The notes: a model not told the origin generated them from the sequence alone. A DNA stretch of 64,000 bases from Vulcaniibacterium tengchongense (GCF_003814555.1 NZ_RKQN01000004.1:124001-188000), one strand, 5' to 3'. Counted from the first letter of the stretch, positions 11,957-20,948 are shown. Translations and numbers: made by a program.

Positions 11957-12607
11957 TCAGCCGGCGGCGCCGGCGAGCGTACGTTCCAGTTCGTCCAGCG
12001 ATTCGGCGAGGTCGCGCCACAGTTCGGCGCGGTCGTCCTCGTCCTCCTCGTCGGCGGCTTCGTTCATCAGTTCGGCCTGCCGCAGCAGCAGCGCGCCGGC
12101 GCCGCAGCGCGGCGCCGGTCCGGCGACGCGCTCGCCTCCGACCACGAACAGCAGCGTCTCGCCGTCGTGGTACTGCGCGGCGCGGTCCTGCGGCACCAGC
12201 CCGGCCAACGCGCGGCGCCACTGCGCGACCACGCGCTGCGCCAGCGCCGCCGGGATCGGCGCTTGCGCGACGTCCGGCTGCTGGCCCACGCGCAGTTCGC
12301 GGCGGCCGCCGTTCCACGCGTCGATGCGCTCGTCGGCCTCGCTGCGGCGCACGGTCCAGTCGCCCGCGCCTTCGCCCGGGATCAGCAGCAGCGCGCTTTC
12401 CGTGCCGCGCGGCGGCAGCCGGGTCAGGCTGAGCGCCGGCGCCGCGCCGGCGGCGAACAGCCGCTCGGCCGCGGTGCCGTAGTTCTCGGTGGCCGGCGGC
12501 CAGCCGCGGCCGAGCCCGCGCGCGCAGGCCTCGTCCTGCGCCCGCGCCGGCGCGATCAGCAGCAGGCCGGCCAGCGCGGCGGCCGGCAGCAGCGCGCGCG
12601 GGCTCAC
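11957..12607 (-). CDS. Secreted protein encoded between aceF and lpdA, unknown function
   Basis: 216 residues from a GTG at 12607 that overlaps the aceF stop (GTGA, bases 12607-12604), so translation is probably coupled to aceF. The start gives a clear signal peptide (SPRALLPAAALAGLLLIAPARA, cleavage before QDEAC). The mature protein has two cysteines (EACARG and PRCGAG) that could pair, and a C-terminal acidic helix (EAADEEDEDDRAELWRDLAE). No family was recognised. A secreted protein inside a pyruvate dehydrogenase operon is odd and suggests a conserved but unexplained link. Confidence 0.75.
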   Translation of the reverse strand: MSPRALLPAAALAGLLLIAPARAQDEACARGLGRGWPPATENYGTAAERLFAAGAAPALSLTRLPPRGTESALLLIPGEGAGDWTVRRSEADERIDAWNGGRRELRVGQQPDVAQAPIPAALAQRVVAQWRRALAGLVPQDRAAQYHDGETLLFVVGGERVAGPAPRCGAGALLLRQAELMNEAADEEDEDDRAELWRDLAESLDELERTLAGAAG

Positions 12608-14013
12608 AGCAGCACGCGCCTCATGTCGCCCAGCAGCTGGGCGAGATAGGCGGTGAAGCGCGCCGCGGCGGCGCCGTCGATCACGCGGTGGTCGTAGCTC
12701 AGCGACAGCGGCAGGATCAGCCGCGGCACGAACTGCCCGCCGTCCCACACCGGCCGCATCGCCGACTTGGACACGCCGAGGATCGCCACCTCCGGCGCGT
12801 TGACGATCGGCGTGAACTTGGTGCCGCCGATGCCGCCGAGCGAGCTGATCGAGAAGCAGCCGCCCTGCATGTCGGCCGGGCCGAGCTTACCGTCGCGCGC
12901 CTTCTTGGCCAGCTCCGCGGTCTCCTGCGCGATCTCCAGCACGCCCTTCCTGTCGACGTCGCGGATCACCGGCACGACCAGGCCGTTGGGCGTGTCGGCG
13001 GCGAAGCCGATGTGGAAGTACTTCTTCAGCACCAGGTTCTCGCCGGAGGCGTCGAGCGAGGCGTTGAACGTGGGGTACTTCTTCAGCGCCGCGACCGAGG
13101 CCTTCATCAGGAAGGCGAGCATGGTCAGCTTGATGCCGCTCTTCTCGTTCTCCTTGTTGAGCGCGACCCGCAGCGCCTCCAGCTCGGTGATGTCGGCGTC
13201 GTCGTGCTGGGTGACGTGCGGGATCATCGCCCAGTTGCGGGCGAGGTTGGCGCCGGAGATCTTCTGGATCCGCGACAACGGCTTGGTCTCGATCTCGCCG
13301 AACTTGGCGAAGTCGACCTTCGGCCACGGCAGCAGGTTGAGCCCGCCGCCGGCCGCCGCCGCGACCGGCGCGCCCGCGCCGCCCTGCAGCACGCCCTTGA
13401 CGTACTTCTGCACGTCCTCCTTGCTGATCCGACCGCCGCGCTCGGTGCCGGCCACCTGGCCCAGGTCGACGCCGAGCTCGCGCGCGAACAGGCGCACCGC
13501 AGGGCTGGCGTAGGGCACCTTGTCCGGCATCAGCTCGTCGGCGTCGAACTGCACCGGCGGCGTGCGCGGCGGCATCGCTTCCGGATCGGTGCCCGGGCGC
13601 GAGTCGATCGAGGCCTGGGCGATGCGGTCGGGCTGCTGCGGCACGATGGTCGGCTCGACCCGGGTCGCGGTCTCCGCCGCGGCCACGCGCTGCGACGGCT
13701 TCTCCGGCTGCGCGCGCGGCGGCTCGGCCGCGGCGGCGGGCTCCGCCGGCGCCGGCGCGGCCGTTTCGGCCCCGCTCGGTTCGATCAGCGCGACCACGCT
13801 GCCCTCGGACAGTTCGTCGCCGACCTTGACCTTGATCTCGCGCACCACGCCGGCGAACGGCGCCGGCACCTCCATCGTCGCCTTGTCCGATTCCAGCGTG
13901 ACCAGGCCCTGGTCCTGCCTCACCGTGTCGCCGACCGCGACCAGCACTTCGATCACCGGCACGCCTTCGTAGCTCCCGATGTCGGGAACGCGTGCTTCTT
14001 TCAGCTCAGCCAT
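12604..14013 (-). CDS. aceF: Pyruvate dehydrogenase E2, dihydrolipoyllysine acetyltransferase
   Basis: 469 residues from the ATG at 14013; the longer frame upstream has no family sequence. One lipoyl domain (Lys44 in ESDKATMEV), an Ala/Pro linker, the peripheral subunit-binding domain (ASPAVRLFARELGVDLGQV then RGGRISKEDVQKYVK near 170-210), then the catalytic core ending with SLSYDHRVIDGAAAARF, which holds the active-site His and Asp. It transfers acetyl from lipoamide to CoA and forms the complex core. Only one lipoyl domain is present, against three in E. coli, while lpdA carries another. aceE is not in the window. Confidence 0.97.
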   Translation of the reverse strand: MAELKEARVPDIGSYEGVPVIEVLVAVGDTVRQDQGLVTLESDKATMEVPAPFAGVVREIKVKVGDELSEGSVVALIEPSGAETAAPAPAEPAAAAEPPRAQPEKPSQRVAAAETATRVEPTIVPQQPDRIAQASIDSRPGTDPEAMPPRTPPVQFDADELMPDKVPYASPAVRLFARELGVDLGQVAGTERGGRISKEDVQKYVKGVLQGGAGAPVAAAAGGGLNLLPWPKVDFAKFGEIETKPLSRIQKISGANLARNWAMIPHVTQHDDADITELEALRVALNKENEKSGIKLTMLAFLMKASVAALKKYPTFNASLDASGENLVLKKYFHIGFAADTPNGLVVPVIRDVDRKGVLEIAQETAELAKKARDGKLGPADMQGGCFSISSLGGIGGTKFTPIVNAPEVAILGVSKSAMRPVWDGGQFVPRLILPLSLSYDHRVIDGAAAARFTAYLAQLLGDMRRVLL

Positions 14014-14700
14014 GTGTGGGGGGCTCCGCAGATGCGCGAAAAGGCTATTGTGGCCGGTTGCCGGCGACCGCGCCAACCGCGGGCAACATACGTCACGGTA
14101 TACCAGCGCCGCGCCCGGGCGATAGCGACGCGCCGGCGATCGCGGCGCTGCCGCCCGCAGCGGCCTTGCCGTTTCCCGCCCATCGGCGGACGGTCGCAGC
14201 CGCGCCCTCGCCAGGCGCGCGGCGCCGCGGCCGTCGCGTTCGCCGTGCGAACGGCGCGACGGCACTTCCGCCGCCGGGTTCAGCCGCGGTTGAGCGGGCG
14301 CATCGGCCGATCGCCGCGAGCCGGCCGTCGGTTCGCGCCGCGCGCGACCTGCGCCCGGATCGCCGGATCAGCATGCGTTCATCGGCCTCGCGCGCCTCGG
14401 CGACGGGCCCCCATGGGCGGCGTCCGCCTGCGGGCAACGCGCCGCGACCGGCGTCCGCACCCGCAGCCTGCCCGCCGCGACCGGCGGCCCCACCTTGGCG
14501 ATGCGTTGGACCGGCACGCGTGCGCGCGCGAGTCAAACGCGATTCATGGCCGATGTGCTCGGCGCATGCGCCGGGCGATGCGCGTTGCGACGCGAAAGTT
14601 CCGCGGTTCCGGGTGCGCGAGGCAAGTTCGGTTCATCCAGCCGCGGCTAGGTTGGGCGCGCCTTCCCCAAGGCACACGTCAATAACAAGGAGACATCTCC
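14014..14700. other. Long GC-rich intergenic region between aceF and ompW-like gene
   Basis: Nearly 690 bp separating divergent aceF and the ompW-like gene. Open frames in it are low-complexity Arg/Ala/Pro strings without ribosome binding sites or family motifs, so no gene is called. It must hold both promoters. On the minus strand TTGGCG, an 18-base spacer and CACAAT lie shortly before aceF and may be its promoter (weak). AAGGAGA just before 14701 is the ribosome binding site of the porin gene. Confidence 0.45.
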
Positions 14701-15357
14701 ATGATGCGTTTTCGTCATTCGATCTTGGCCGCTGCGGCCGCGCTTGCCATTGCCCCCGCCGCTTTCGCGCAGGACGCCACCGACGCCGGCCATGCCGCCG
14801 GCAAGCGCTTCGCCGTGGTCGGCGGCTATGCGCTGTCGGAGCCGACCCGCAATCCGCTGATCGCCGGCACCCGCACCCAGGTGGACGGCGACGGCGCCGC
14901 CACGCTGAGCGCGAGCTGGTACGTCACCGACAACATCGCGGTCGAGGCGTGGGGCGCGGCGGACAAGTTCGGCCAGCGCGTCAACACCGGCGCCGGCAAG
15001 GTCGCCAGCGTCGACACCCAGCCGTACGCGCTGAGCGCGCAGTACCATTTCCGCAACGCCGACAGCATCGTGCGTCCGTTCGTGGGCCTGGGCTACTTCG
15101 AGGCCAACACCGACGGCGAGCGCGCCGAACCGAGCGGCGCCCTGGCCGGCCAGCGCATCGGCGTGGACACCGCCAAGGGCGCGATGGCCACCGCCGGCGT
15201 CGACCTCAACATCAGCCCGACCTGGTTCGCGCGCGCCGACGTGCGCTACTTGCAGGACACCACCGGCCAGCCCGACGTGCTGATCGACGGCGCCAAGGCC
15301 GGCAAGGCCGAGCTGAACCCGGTGGTGCTGGGCGTGGGCGTGGGCGCGCGCTTCTGA
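14701..15357 (+). CDS. OmpW-family outer-membrane protein
   Basis: 218 residues. A signal peptide (MMRFRHSILAAAAALAIAPAAFAQ) is followed by an eight-stranded barrel: SASWYVTDNIAVEAWGA, YALSAQYHF and FVGLGYFEAN are the OmpW-type strands, and the chain ends GVGVGARF with terminal Phe. OmpW proteins form small hydrophobic channels in the outer membrane. A strong ribosome binding site (AAGGAGA) precedes the ATG and a terminator follows, so it is a single-gene unit. ORF length fits the family. Confidence 0.88.
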   Translation: MMRFRHSILAAAAALAIAPAAFAQDATDAGHAAGKRFAVVGGYALSEPTRNPLIAGTRTQVDGDGAATLSASWYVTDNIAVEAWGAADKFGQRVNTGAGKVASVDTQPYALSAQYHFRNADSIVRPFVGLGYFEANTDGERAEPSGALAGQRIGVDTAKGAMATAGVDLNISPTWFARADVRYLQDTTGQPDVLIDGAKAGKAELNPVVLGVGVGARF

Positions 15358-15385
15358 GCGCTTCACGACGCATGCACCGCCAATC

Positions 15386-15414
15386 GACGGGCCCGCGAGG
15401 GCCCGTCTTCTTTT
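15386..15414 (+). terminator. Terminator after the ompW-like gene
   Basis: A perfect 9-bp stem (GACGGGCCC / GGGCCCGTC) with a GCGA loop, followed by TTCTTTT. Confidence 0.88.
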
Positions 15415-15553
15415 GGGCGACACCGCGGCGTTTCCCGACGTGGCGCGCCACTGGACCGGGCCGCCGGCGTGGACGCGACGGCGACGCGGCGTTCACCTGG
15501 CGCTTCCGCCGCAGCCGGTACGGTCCCCCGCGGAAAACCCACCGGAGCGACCG

Positions 15554-15748
15554 ATGACCACCAAGCTCGACAAACCGTTGCGCCGCGAGATCCAGATCGA
15601 GGAGCAGGCGTACACGCTCACCATCGATCCGGAAGGGCTCAAGCTCGTGCCCAAGGGCCATCGCAACGGCCACGAACTGCGCTGGCGCGACATCGTCGGC
15701 GGCGACGCCGCGCTGGCCGCGGCGCTGCAGGCCGGCGGCAAGCGTTGA
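15554..15748 (+). CDS. Small conserved hypothetical protein
   Basis: 64 residues from the ATG at 15554 (MTTKLDKPLRREIQIEEQAY). The sequence LTIDPEGLKLVPKGHRNGHELRWRDIVGGD is strand-rich and charged, soluble and without a signal peptide. The longer frame upstream is not protein-like. It lies 4 bp before the DNA glycosylase gene and is probably co-transcribed with it. Function is unknown. Confidence 0.75.
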   Translation: MTTKLDKPLRREIQIEEQAYTLTIDPEGLKLVPKGHRNGHELRWRDIVGGDAALAAALQAGGKR

Positions 15749-15752
15749 GCGC

Positions 15753-16493
15753 ATGCCGGAAGGGCCGTCGATCGTCATCCTGCGCGAGGAGACGGCGGCG
15801 TTCGTCGGGCGCCGGGTGCGCCGCGTCGGCGGCGACGGCGGCGGGATCGACCCGCAGCGCATGCGCGGGCGCGCGATCGCCGACATCCGCAGCTGGGGCA
15901 AGCACTATCTGGTCGCATTCCCCGGCTTCGCGCTGCGCGTGCACTTCCTGCTGTTCGGCAGCTACCGCATCAATCACCGCGGGCCGGGCACCCCGCGGCT
16001 GAGCCTGGGCTTCGCCGGCGGCGACGAGCTGAACTTCTACGCCTGCTCGCTGAGGTACCTGGAAGGCGGGCTCGACGCGCACTACGACTGGAGCGCGGAC
16101 CTGATGGCGGACGCCTGGGACCCCGCGCGGGCGCGGCGCAAGCTCCGCGCCGAGCCGGACCGGCTGGCCGCCGACGCCCTGCTCGACCAGGACGTGTTCG
16201 CCGGCTCCGGCAACATCATCAAGAACGAAGTGCTGCACCGGATCCGGGTGCATCCGGAGAGCCGCGTCGGCGCGCTGCCCGCGCGCAAGCTGGCGGAGCT
16301 GGTGCGGCAGGCGCGCGACTACAGCTTCGACTTCTACCGCTGGAAGAAGGCGAACGAACTGCGCAGCCACTTCCAGGTGCATACCCGCAGCCACTGCCCG
16401 CGCGACGGCGCGCCGCTGACCTTCCGCGCCCAGCTCGGCCGCAGCCGCCGGCGGGCGTTCTACTGCGAGCGCTGCCAGGTGCTCTACGGCTGA
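15753..16493 (+). CDS. Fpg/Nei family DNA glycosylase (endonuclease VIII-like)
   Basis: 246 residues. After removal of the first Met the chain starts PEGPSI, with the N-terminal proline nucleophile and the following Glu of the Fpg/Nei family. GKHYL carries the conserved beta-turn lysine, NIIKNEVLHRIRVHPES is the helix-two-turn-helix DNA-binding segment, and the C-terminal CPRDG/FYCERCQ forms a four-Cys zinc finger. Such enzymes excise oxidised bases and nick the abasic site. The short N-terminal domain is closer to Nei than to MutM. Confidence 0.88.
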   Translation: MPEGPSIVILREETAAFVGRRVRRVGGDGGGIDPQRMRGRAIADIRSWGKHYLVAFPGFALRVHFLLFGSYRINHRGPGTPRLSLGFAGGDELNFYACSLRYLEGGLDAHYDWSADLMADAWDPARARRKLRAEPDRLAADALLDQDVFAGSGNIIKNEVLHRIRVHPESRVGALPARKLAELVRQARDYSFDFYRWKKANELRSHFQVHTRSHCPRDGAPLTFRAQLGRSRRRAFYCERCQVLYG

Positions 16494-16544
16494 GCGAGGC
16501 AACGCGCGGCGCTGGGCGCCGCCTCGTCCTCTTCCTCCGTTTGC

Positions 16545-17411
16545 TTAGCCCCGGAGCCGCTCGCGCCGCAGCAGGTACAGGCCGCTGGCGACGATGATCG
16601 CCGCGCCGAGCCAGGTGATCGCGTCCGGCAGCACGCCCCACAGGGTGGCATCGAGGATCACGCCCCACAGCAACGCGGTGTACTCCAGCGGCGCGATCGC
16701 CGAGGCTTCGCCGAGGCGGAAGGCCTCGGTGAAGGCATACTGGCCGAGCGCGCCGGCCACGCCGACGCCGAGGATCAGCCAGGCGTGTTCCCCGCGCAGC
16801 GGCACCCACTGCGGCCAGGCGATGGCGCCGGCGCCGACCGCGATCATCGCCAGCAGCCACACCGTCATCGCCTGCACGCTGTCGGTGCGCCCCAGCACGC
16901 GCACGGTGATCGCGCTGACCGCGTACATCGCCGCGGCCAGCAGCACCGCCAACGCCGCCAGGCTGATCAGGCCCTCGCCGCTGGGGCGCAGCAGCACCAG
17001 CACCCCGGCCAGGCCGATCGCGATCGCGATCCAGCGCCGCGGGCCGACCTTCTCGCCCAGCAGCGGCACCGACAGCGCGGTGATCAACAGCGGGGCGACG
17101 AAGAAGATCGAGTACGCGGTCGACAGCGGCAGCCGCGCCACCGCGTAGACGAAGGCGGCCATCATCGCCACGCCGAGCACGCCGCGCAGCAGGTGCAGCG
17201 GCCAGCGGATCCGCAGCAGCGGGCGCGCGCCGACCGTGGCCAGCGCCCAGGCCAGCACGAACGGCAGCGAGGCCGCGCCGCGCAGCGCCGACACCTGGAA
17301 CGGCGGGTAGTGCGCCGACAGCTGCTTCAGCCCGGCGTCCATCAGCGAGAACATCGCCACCGCGACGAGCATCACCAGCATCGCGCGGCGCTGGCGCGCG
17401 GCCGGGTTCAT
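16545..17411 (-). CDS. EamA/DMT family exporter
   Basis: 288 residues from the ATG at 17411 (MNPAARQRRAMLVML, with GAGG 8 bases upstream). It has ten hydrophobic helices in two repeats. The first repeat includes ALRGAASLPFVLAWAL and the PLLITALSVPLLGEKVGPRRW motif. The second includes TEAFRLGEASAIAPLEYTALLWGVILD. This is the duplicated EamA architecture of drug/metabolite transporters, inner-membrane carriers that usually export amino acids or small metabolites. The substrate is not predictable. Confidence 0.88.
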   Translation of the reverse strand: MNPAARQRRAMLVMLVAVAMFSLMDAGLKQLSAHYPPFQVSALRGAASLPFVLAWALATVGARPLLRIRWPLHLLRGVLGVAMMAAFVYAVARLPLSTAYSIFFVAPLLITALSVPLLGEKVGPRRWIAIAIGLAGVLVLLRPSGEGLISLAALAVLLAAAMYAVSAITVRVLGRTDSVQAMTVWLLAMIAVGAGAIAWPQWVPLRGEHAWLILGVGVAGALGQYAFTEAFRLGEASAIAPLEYTALLWGVILDATLWGVLPDAITWLGAAIIVASGLYLLRRERLRG

Positions 17412-17529
17412 CGTGCCGCCTCGCCGGGGGGGGCGGGTGTGCCAGGTCATCGGTCCGCTTCCGTTTCGGGGAAGCGACACGCTGCCGCGTTCGCGCGCGC
17501 CCGGCAAGTGCGGGCCCTCCGGGGCGGAG

Positions 17530-18603
17530 CTAGGCCGCGGCGCGCAGGCTGGCGAGGTCGATCACGAAGCGGTAGCGCACGTCCGCGCGCAGCATGCGCT
17601 CGTAGGCCTCGTTGATGCGCTCGATGCCGATCAGCTCGATGTCGGCGGCGATCCCGTGCGCGGCGCAGAAGTCGAGCATCTCCTGGGTCTGGCGGATGCC
17701 GCCGATCATCGAGCCGGCCAGGCGCCGGCGCTTGGAGATCAGCGCCCCGGCCGCGACCGGCGCCGGCTCGTCCGGCAGGCCGAGCAGGACCAGGCTGCCG
17801 TCGAGCTTGAGCAGGCCGAGGTAGGCGTTGTAGTCGTGCGGCGCCGACACCGTGTCGAGGATACAGTCGAAGCGCAGCGCCAGGCGTTCGAACACGCTGC
17901 CGTCGCGGGTCGAGGCGAAGTCGGCCGCGCCCAGCGCCAGCGCGTCGGCGCGCTTGGCCTCGGAGGTGCTGAGCACGGTCACGCGCGCGCCCATCGCCGC
18001 GGCGATCTTCACCGCCATGTGGCCGAGCCCGCCGAGCCCGACCACCGCGACCTCGTCGCCCGGCTTCACGCCGAAACGCTTGAGCGGCGAATAGGTGGTG
18101 ATGCCGGCGCACAGCAGCGGGGCGGCGCGGTCCAGCGGCAACGACTCGGGCACGCGCAGGACGTAGTCCTGATCGACGGTGATGCGGGTCGAATAGCCGC
18201 CGTAGGTCGGCCGGGCCTTGTCGAAGCGCCCGTCGGCGTCGCGCTCGTAGCTGTTGTAGGTGCCGCTCATGCCGTGGTCGCAGTACTGCTCCTCGCCGGC
18301 GCGGCAGGGCGCGCAGCGGCGGCAGGAATCGACGAAGCAGCCGACGCCTACCGCGTCGCCGACCTTCCAGCGGGTCACCTCGGCGCCGACCTGGGCGACG
18401 CGGCCGACGATCTCGTGGCCCGGCACCATCGGGAACAGCATCCGGCCCCAGTCGCCGCGCGCCTGGTGCACGTCGGAATGGCACACGCCGCAGTAGAGGA
18501 TGTCGATCAGCACCTCGCGCGGGCCGGGCTCGCGGCGCTCGATCGTGTACGGCACCAGCGGCGCGGCGGCGGACGGGGCGGCGTAGGCGGGGGTCTTCAG
18601 CAT
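17530..18603 (-). CDS. Zinc-dependent NAD(P)-alcohol dehydrogenase (YahK/CAD type)
   Basis: 357 residues from the ATG at 18603 (MLKTPAYAAPSAAAPLVPY). Catalytic zinc ligands are in CGVCHSDVH and PGHEIVG. The structural zinc site is the four-Cys cluster in CRRCAPCRAGEEQYC. The Rossmann motif is GLGGLGHMAVKIA. The sequence follows the cinnamyl-alcohol dehydrogenase subfamily (E. coli YahK), which reduces broad-range aldehydes with NADPH. It is monocistronic, with 118 bp before the next gene on the same strand. Confidence 0.92.
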   Translation of the reverse strand: MLKTPAYAAPSAAAPLVPYTIERREPGPREVLIDILYCGVCHSDVHQARGDWGRMLFPMVPGHEIVGRVAQVGAEVTRWKVGDAVGVGCFVDSCRRCAPCRAGEEQYCDHGMSGTYNSYERDADGRFDKARPTYGGYSTRITVDQDYVLRVPESLPLDRAAPLLCAGITTYSPLKRFGVKPGDEVAVVGLGGLGHMAVKIAAAMGARVTVLSTSEAKRADALALGAADFASTRDGSVFERLALRFDCILDTVSAPHDYNAYLGLLKLDGSLVLLGLPDEPAPVAAGALISKRRRLAGSMIGGIRQTQEMLDFCAAHGIAADIELIGIERINEAYERMLRADVRYRFVIDLASLRAAA

Positions 18604-18739
18604 GCGTGCGATCCGGCTGCGGAACGTGGGGCGCACAGTCTAGTGCGGCGCGCACGATCGCGCCGACACGGCGGGCGATACTGCGCCGCGGCGGCCGGCC
18701 GCGCTGGCGCCGCCGGCGCGCACGCTCGACAATGCGCGG

Positions 18740-19285
18740 ATGCGAGACCTCCCCGACGACCCCGTCGCCGCGACCCGCCGCTGGCTCGAGCGCGCGGTGA
18801 TCGGGCTCAACCTGTGCCCGTTCGCCAAGGCGGTGTACGCGAAGCGCCAGGTGCGCTTCGCGCTGAGCGCGGCGGAGACGCCGGCGGCGCTGCTGGAGGA
18901 CCTCGCCGCGGAGCTGCAGCTGCTGGCGCGCACCGATCCGCGACGGATCGACACCACCCTGCTGATCCATCCGCGCGTGCTCGCCGACTTCCTCGACTAC
19001 AACGACTTCCTCGACCGGGCCGACGCCGCGGTGGCGGCGCTGGGGCTGGAAGGGACGATCCAGGTCGCCAGCTTCCACCCCCAGTACCGCTTCGCCGGCA
19101 CCGGCCCGGACGACATCGGCAACTGCACCAACCGCTCGCCGTACCCGATGCTGCACCTGCTGCGCGAGGACAGCGTGGCGCGGGCGGTCGCGGCGTTCCC
19201 GGATCCGGAGGCGATCGTGGCGCGCAACCTCGCGACGCTGGAGGCATTGGGGCGCGAAGGTTGGGAGAGGCTGCTCGAGGACTGA
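18740..19285 (+). CDS. DUF1415 family protein
   Basis: 181 residues. VIGLNLCPFAKAVY near the N-terminus, IDTTLLIHPRVLADFLDYNDFLD and the invariant block QVASFHPQYRFAGTGPDDI match the DUF1415 family, which is cytoplasmic and uncharacterised. It is divergent from the alcohol dehydrogenase gene across 136 bp. REP-like palindromes follow its stop. Confidence 0.88.
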   Translation: MRDLPDDPVAATRRWLERAVIGLNLCPFAKAVYAKRQVRFALSAAETPAALLEDLAAELQLLARTDPRRIDTTLLIHPRVLADFLDYNDFLDRADAAVAALGLEGTIQVASFHPQYRFAGTGPDDIGNCTNRSPYPMLHLLREDSVARAVAAFPDPEAIVARNLATLEALGREGWERLLED

Positions 19286-19302
19286 GAGACGGACCCTCGC
19301 CC

Positions 19303-19326
19303 CCCTCTCCTGCAAGCGGGAGAGGG
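19303..19326. repeat. REP-like palindrome, copy after the DUF1415 gene
   Basis: The same palindrome as in the atpD-atpC gap: CCCTCTCC, a short TGCAAGC centre and GGGAGAGGG. It sits 18 bp after the DUF1415 stop. Confidence 0.75.
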
Positions 19327-19481
19327 GCTTCAGAACGGGGCGAAGTACAGGTGGCCGACCACGAAGTAGCGCGGCAGGGTCAGCGGCCAGCCGTTGCGTA
19401 CACGCGCTTCTGCATCCTTTGTTCGCCGCAAGCAGGAGAAGGGCTCCAGGGCGCACCTTTCTTCGAGCACCGCGGTTTTAC

Positions 19482-19504
19482 CCCTCTCCCGCTTGCGGGG
19501 AGGG
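19482..19504. repeat. REP-like palindrome, copy before the HAD gene stop
   Basis: CCCTCTCCCGC, TT, GCGGGGAGGG, the same element as at 1215-1238 with one mismatch. Together with the copy at 19303 it brackets about 155 bp. Another partial arm (CGCAAGCAGGAGAAGGG) lies between them near 19430. Confidence 0.75.
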
Positions 19505-19527
19505 AAGGGGCGAGGGCGACCGCGGCC

Positions 19528-20229
19528 CTATCCCGCCAGCGCCGGCTCGATCAGCCGGCGCGCGGCCAGCAGCGAATCGACGATGCGGTGGCCCAGCGCG
19601 CGCACCGTCGCATCCGGCGGCACCAGGTCCGGCACCTGGATCGGGGTCATGCCCGCGGCCAACGCCGCGCGCACGCCGGGCGCCGAGTCCTCCAGCACCA
19701 CGCAGCGCGCGGGCGCGGCGCCGAGGGTGTGCGCGGCGAGCAGGTAGCCGTCCGGCGCCGGCTTCGGCCGCTCGACGTCGCCGCCGGCGACCACCGCGTC
19801 GAAATGCGGCAGCAGCCCGCACAACCCCAGCTTCTGCAGCGCGCGCGGGCGCCGGGTCGAGGTCACCACCGCGCGCGGCACGCCGCGCTCGCGCAGCAAC
19901 GCCAGCAACTCCAGCACCCCGGGCTTCAGCGGCAGGCCGGCCTCGACCTGCGCGTCGTACAGCTGCTGGCAACGCTGCAGCAGCGCCTGCACGCGGTCCT
20001 CGACCAGGCGCTCGCGCAGCAGCTCGTGGCAGATCCGGTCCGACAGGCCGACCATCGACAGCCACAGCGCGTCGTCCAGCGCCAGCTCCAGCTCCTGCGC
20101 GGCCTGGCGCCAGCAGCCCAGCAGCGCGCGCTCGCTCTCGATCATCAGCCCGTCCATGTCGAACAGCACCGCCTGCGGGGCGAATGCGAGCGGCGGGTGC
20201 GGCGCGGGGGAAAGGGTCGGCGTGCTCAT
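19528..20229 (-). CDS. HAD-superfamily hydrolase (phosphoglycolate/beta-PGM-like phosphatase)
   Basis: 233 residues from the ATG at 20229, which overlaps the stop of the pseudouridine synthase gene (ATGA). HAD motif I is FDMDGLMIESE, motif II is the TSTRR region, motif III is the KPAPDG lysine and motif IV is LEDSAPGV. The helical cap after motif I makes this a subfamily I phosphatase like YqaB or beta-phosphoglucomutase. The substrate is not evident. It is the last gene of a three-gene overlapping operon. Confidence 0.88.
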   Translation of the reverse strand: MSTPTLSPAPHPPLAFAPQAVLFDMDGLMIESERALLGCWRQAAQELELALDDALWLSMVGLSDRICHELLRERLVEDRVQALLQRCQQLYDAQVEAGLPLKPGVLELLALLRERGVPRAVVTSTRRPRALQKLGLCGLLPHFDAVVAGGDVERPKPAPDGYLLAAHTLGAAPARCVVLEDSAPGVRAALAAGMTPIQVPDLVPPDATVRALGHRIVDSLLAARRLIEPALAG

Positions 20230-20948
20230 GCGGTCTCGGCGTCGGGTGGGGAATCGAACAGGCGGGCGAGGTCGGCGGCGGCGAGCAGGCGCCAATGCCC
20301 CGGCGCGAGCCCGCCCAAACCGAGGCCGCCGACCCGGCTGCGGTGCAGCGCCTCGACGTGGTTGCCGACCGCCGCGAACATGCGCCGCACCTGGTGGTAG
20401 CGGCCTTCGGTGAGGACCAGCCGCGCGCGGCGCGGGCCGAGCACGTGCAGCGCCGCCGGCCGCAGAGGCGCGGTCTCCGACTCCAGCAGCAGCGTGCCGC
20501 TGGCGAACAGCGCGGCCTCGTCGCCGCGCAGGTCGCGCGCCAGCGTGGCCTCGTACACCTTCGGCAGGTGCGCCTTCGGCGAGACGATCCGGTGCAGCAG
20601 CTGGCCGTCGTCGGTCATCAGCAGCAGGCCGCTGGTGTCGCGGTCGAGCCGGCCGACGGTGGACAGCACCGGGTTGCGCAGGCGGAAACGCGGCGGCAGC
20701 AGGTCGTAGACCACGCGGCCCGGATCGCGCGTCGAGCAGGTGTAGCCGACCGGCTTGTGCAGCATCAGCACCATGCCCGGCGCCGGATCGAGCGGCTCGC
20801 CGTCGACCCGCACCCGCGCGTGCTCGATGCGGTCGTCGGCGTAGAGCACCTCGCCTTCGGCATCGGTGATGCGGCCTTCGCGGAACATCGCGGCCACGTC
20901 CTTGCGGCTGCCGTAGCCGAGATTGGCCAGCAGCCTGAGCAGTTTCAT
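20226..20948 (-). CDS. rsuA: RsuA-family 16S rRNA pseudouridine synthase
   Basis: 240 residues from the ATG at 20948 (the frame stays open upstream but belongs to no protein). An N-terminal S4 RNA-binding domain (MKLLRLLANLGYGSRKDV) is followed by the synthase core with the catalytic Asp in GRLDRDTSGLLLMTDDG, HLPKVYEAT and EGRYHQVRRMFAAVGNHV. The RsuA family makes pseudouridine in small- or large-subunit rRNA. RsuA (16S U516) is the best match by length, but RluB/E/F specificity cannot be fully excluded. It overlaps both neighbours by ATGA. Confidence 0.88.
   Translation of the reverse strand: MKLLRLLANLGYGSRKDVAAMFREGRITDAEGEVLYADDRIEHARVRVDGEPLDPAPGMVLMLHKPVGYTCSTRDPGRVVYDLLPPRFRLRNPVLSTVGRLDRDTSGLLLMTDDGQLLHRIVSPKAHLPKVYEATLARDLRGDEAALFASGTLLLESETAPLRPAALHVLGPRRARLVLTEGRYHQVRRMFAAVGNHVEALHRSRVGGLGLGGLAPGHWRLLAAADLARLFDSPPDAETA

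Noticed and set aside
14093-14536. A 147-codon minus-strand frame in the aceF-ompW gap
   Set aside because: Composition is low-complexity Arg/Ala/Gly/Pro, without ribosome binding site or recognisable fold; not called a gene.
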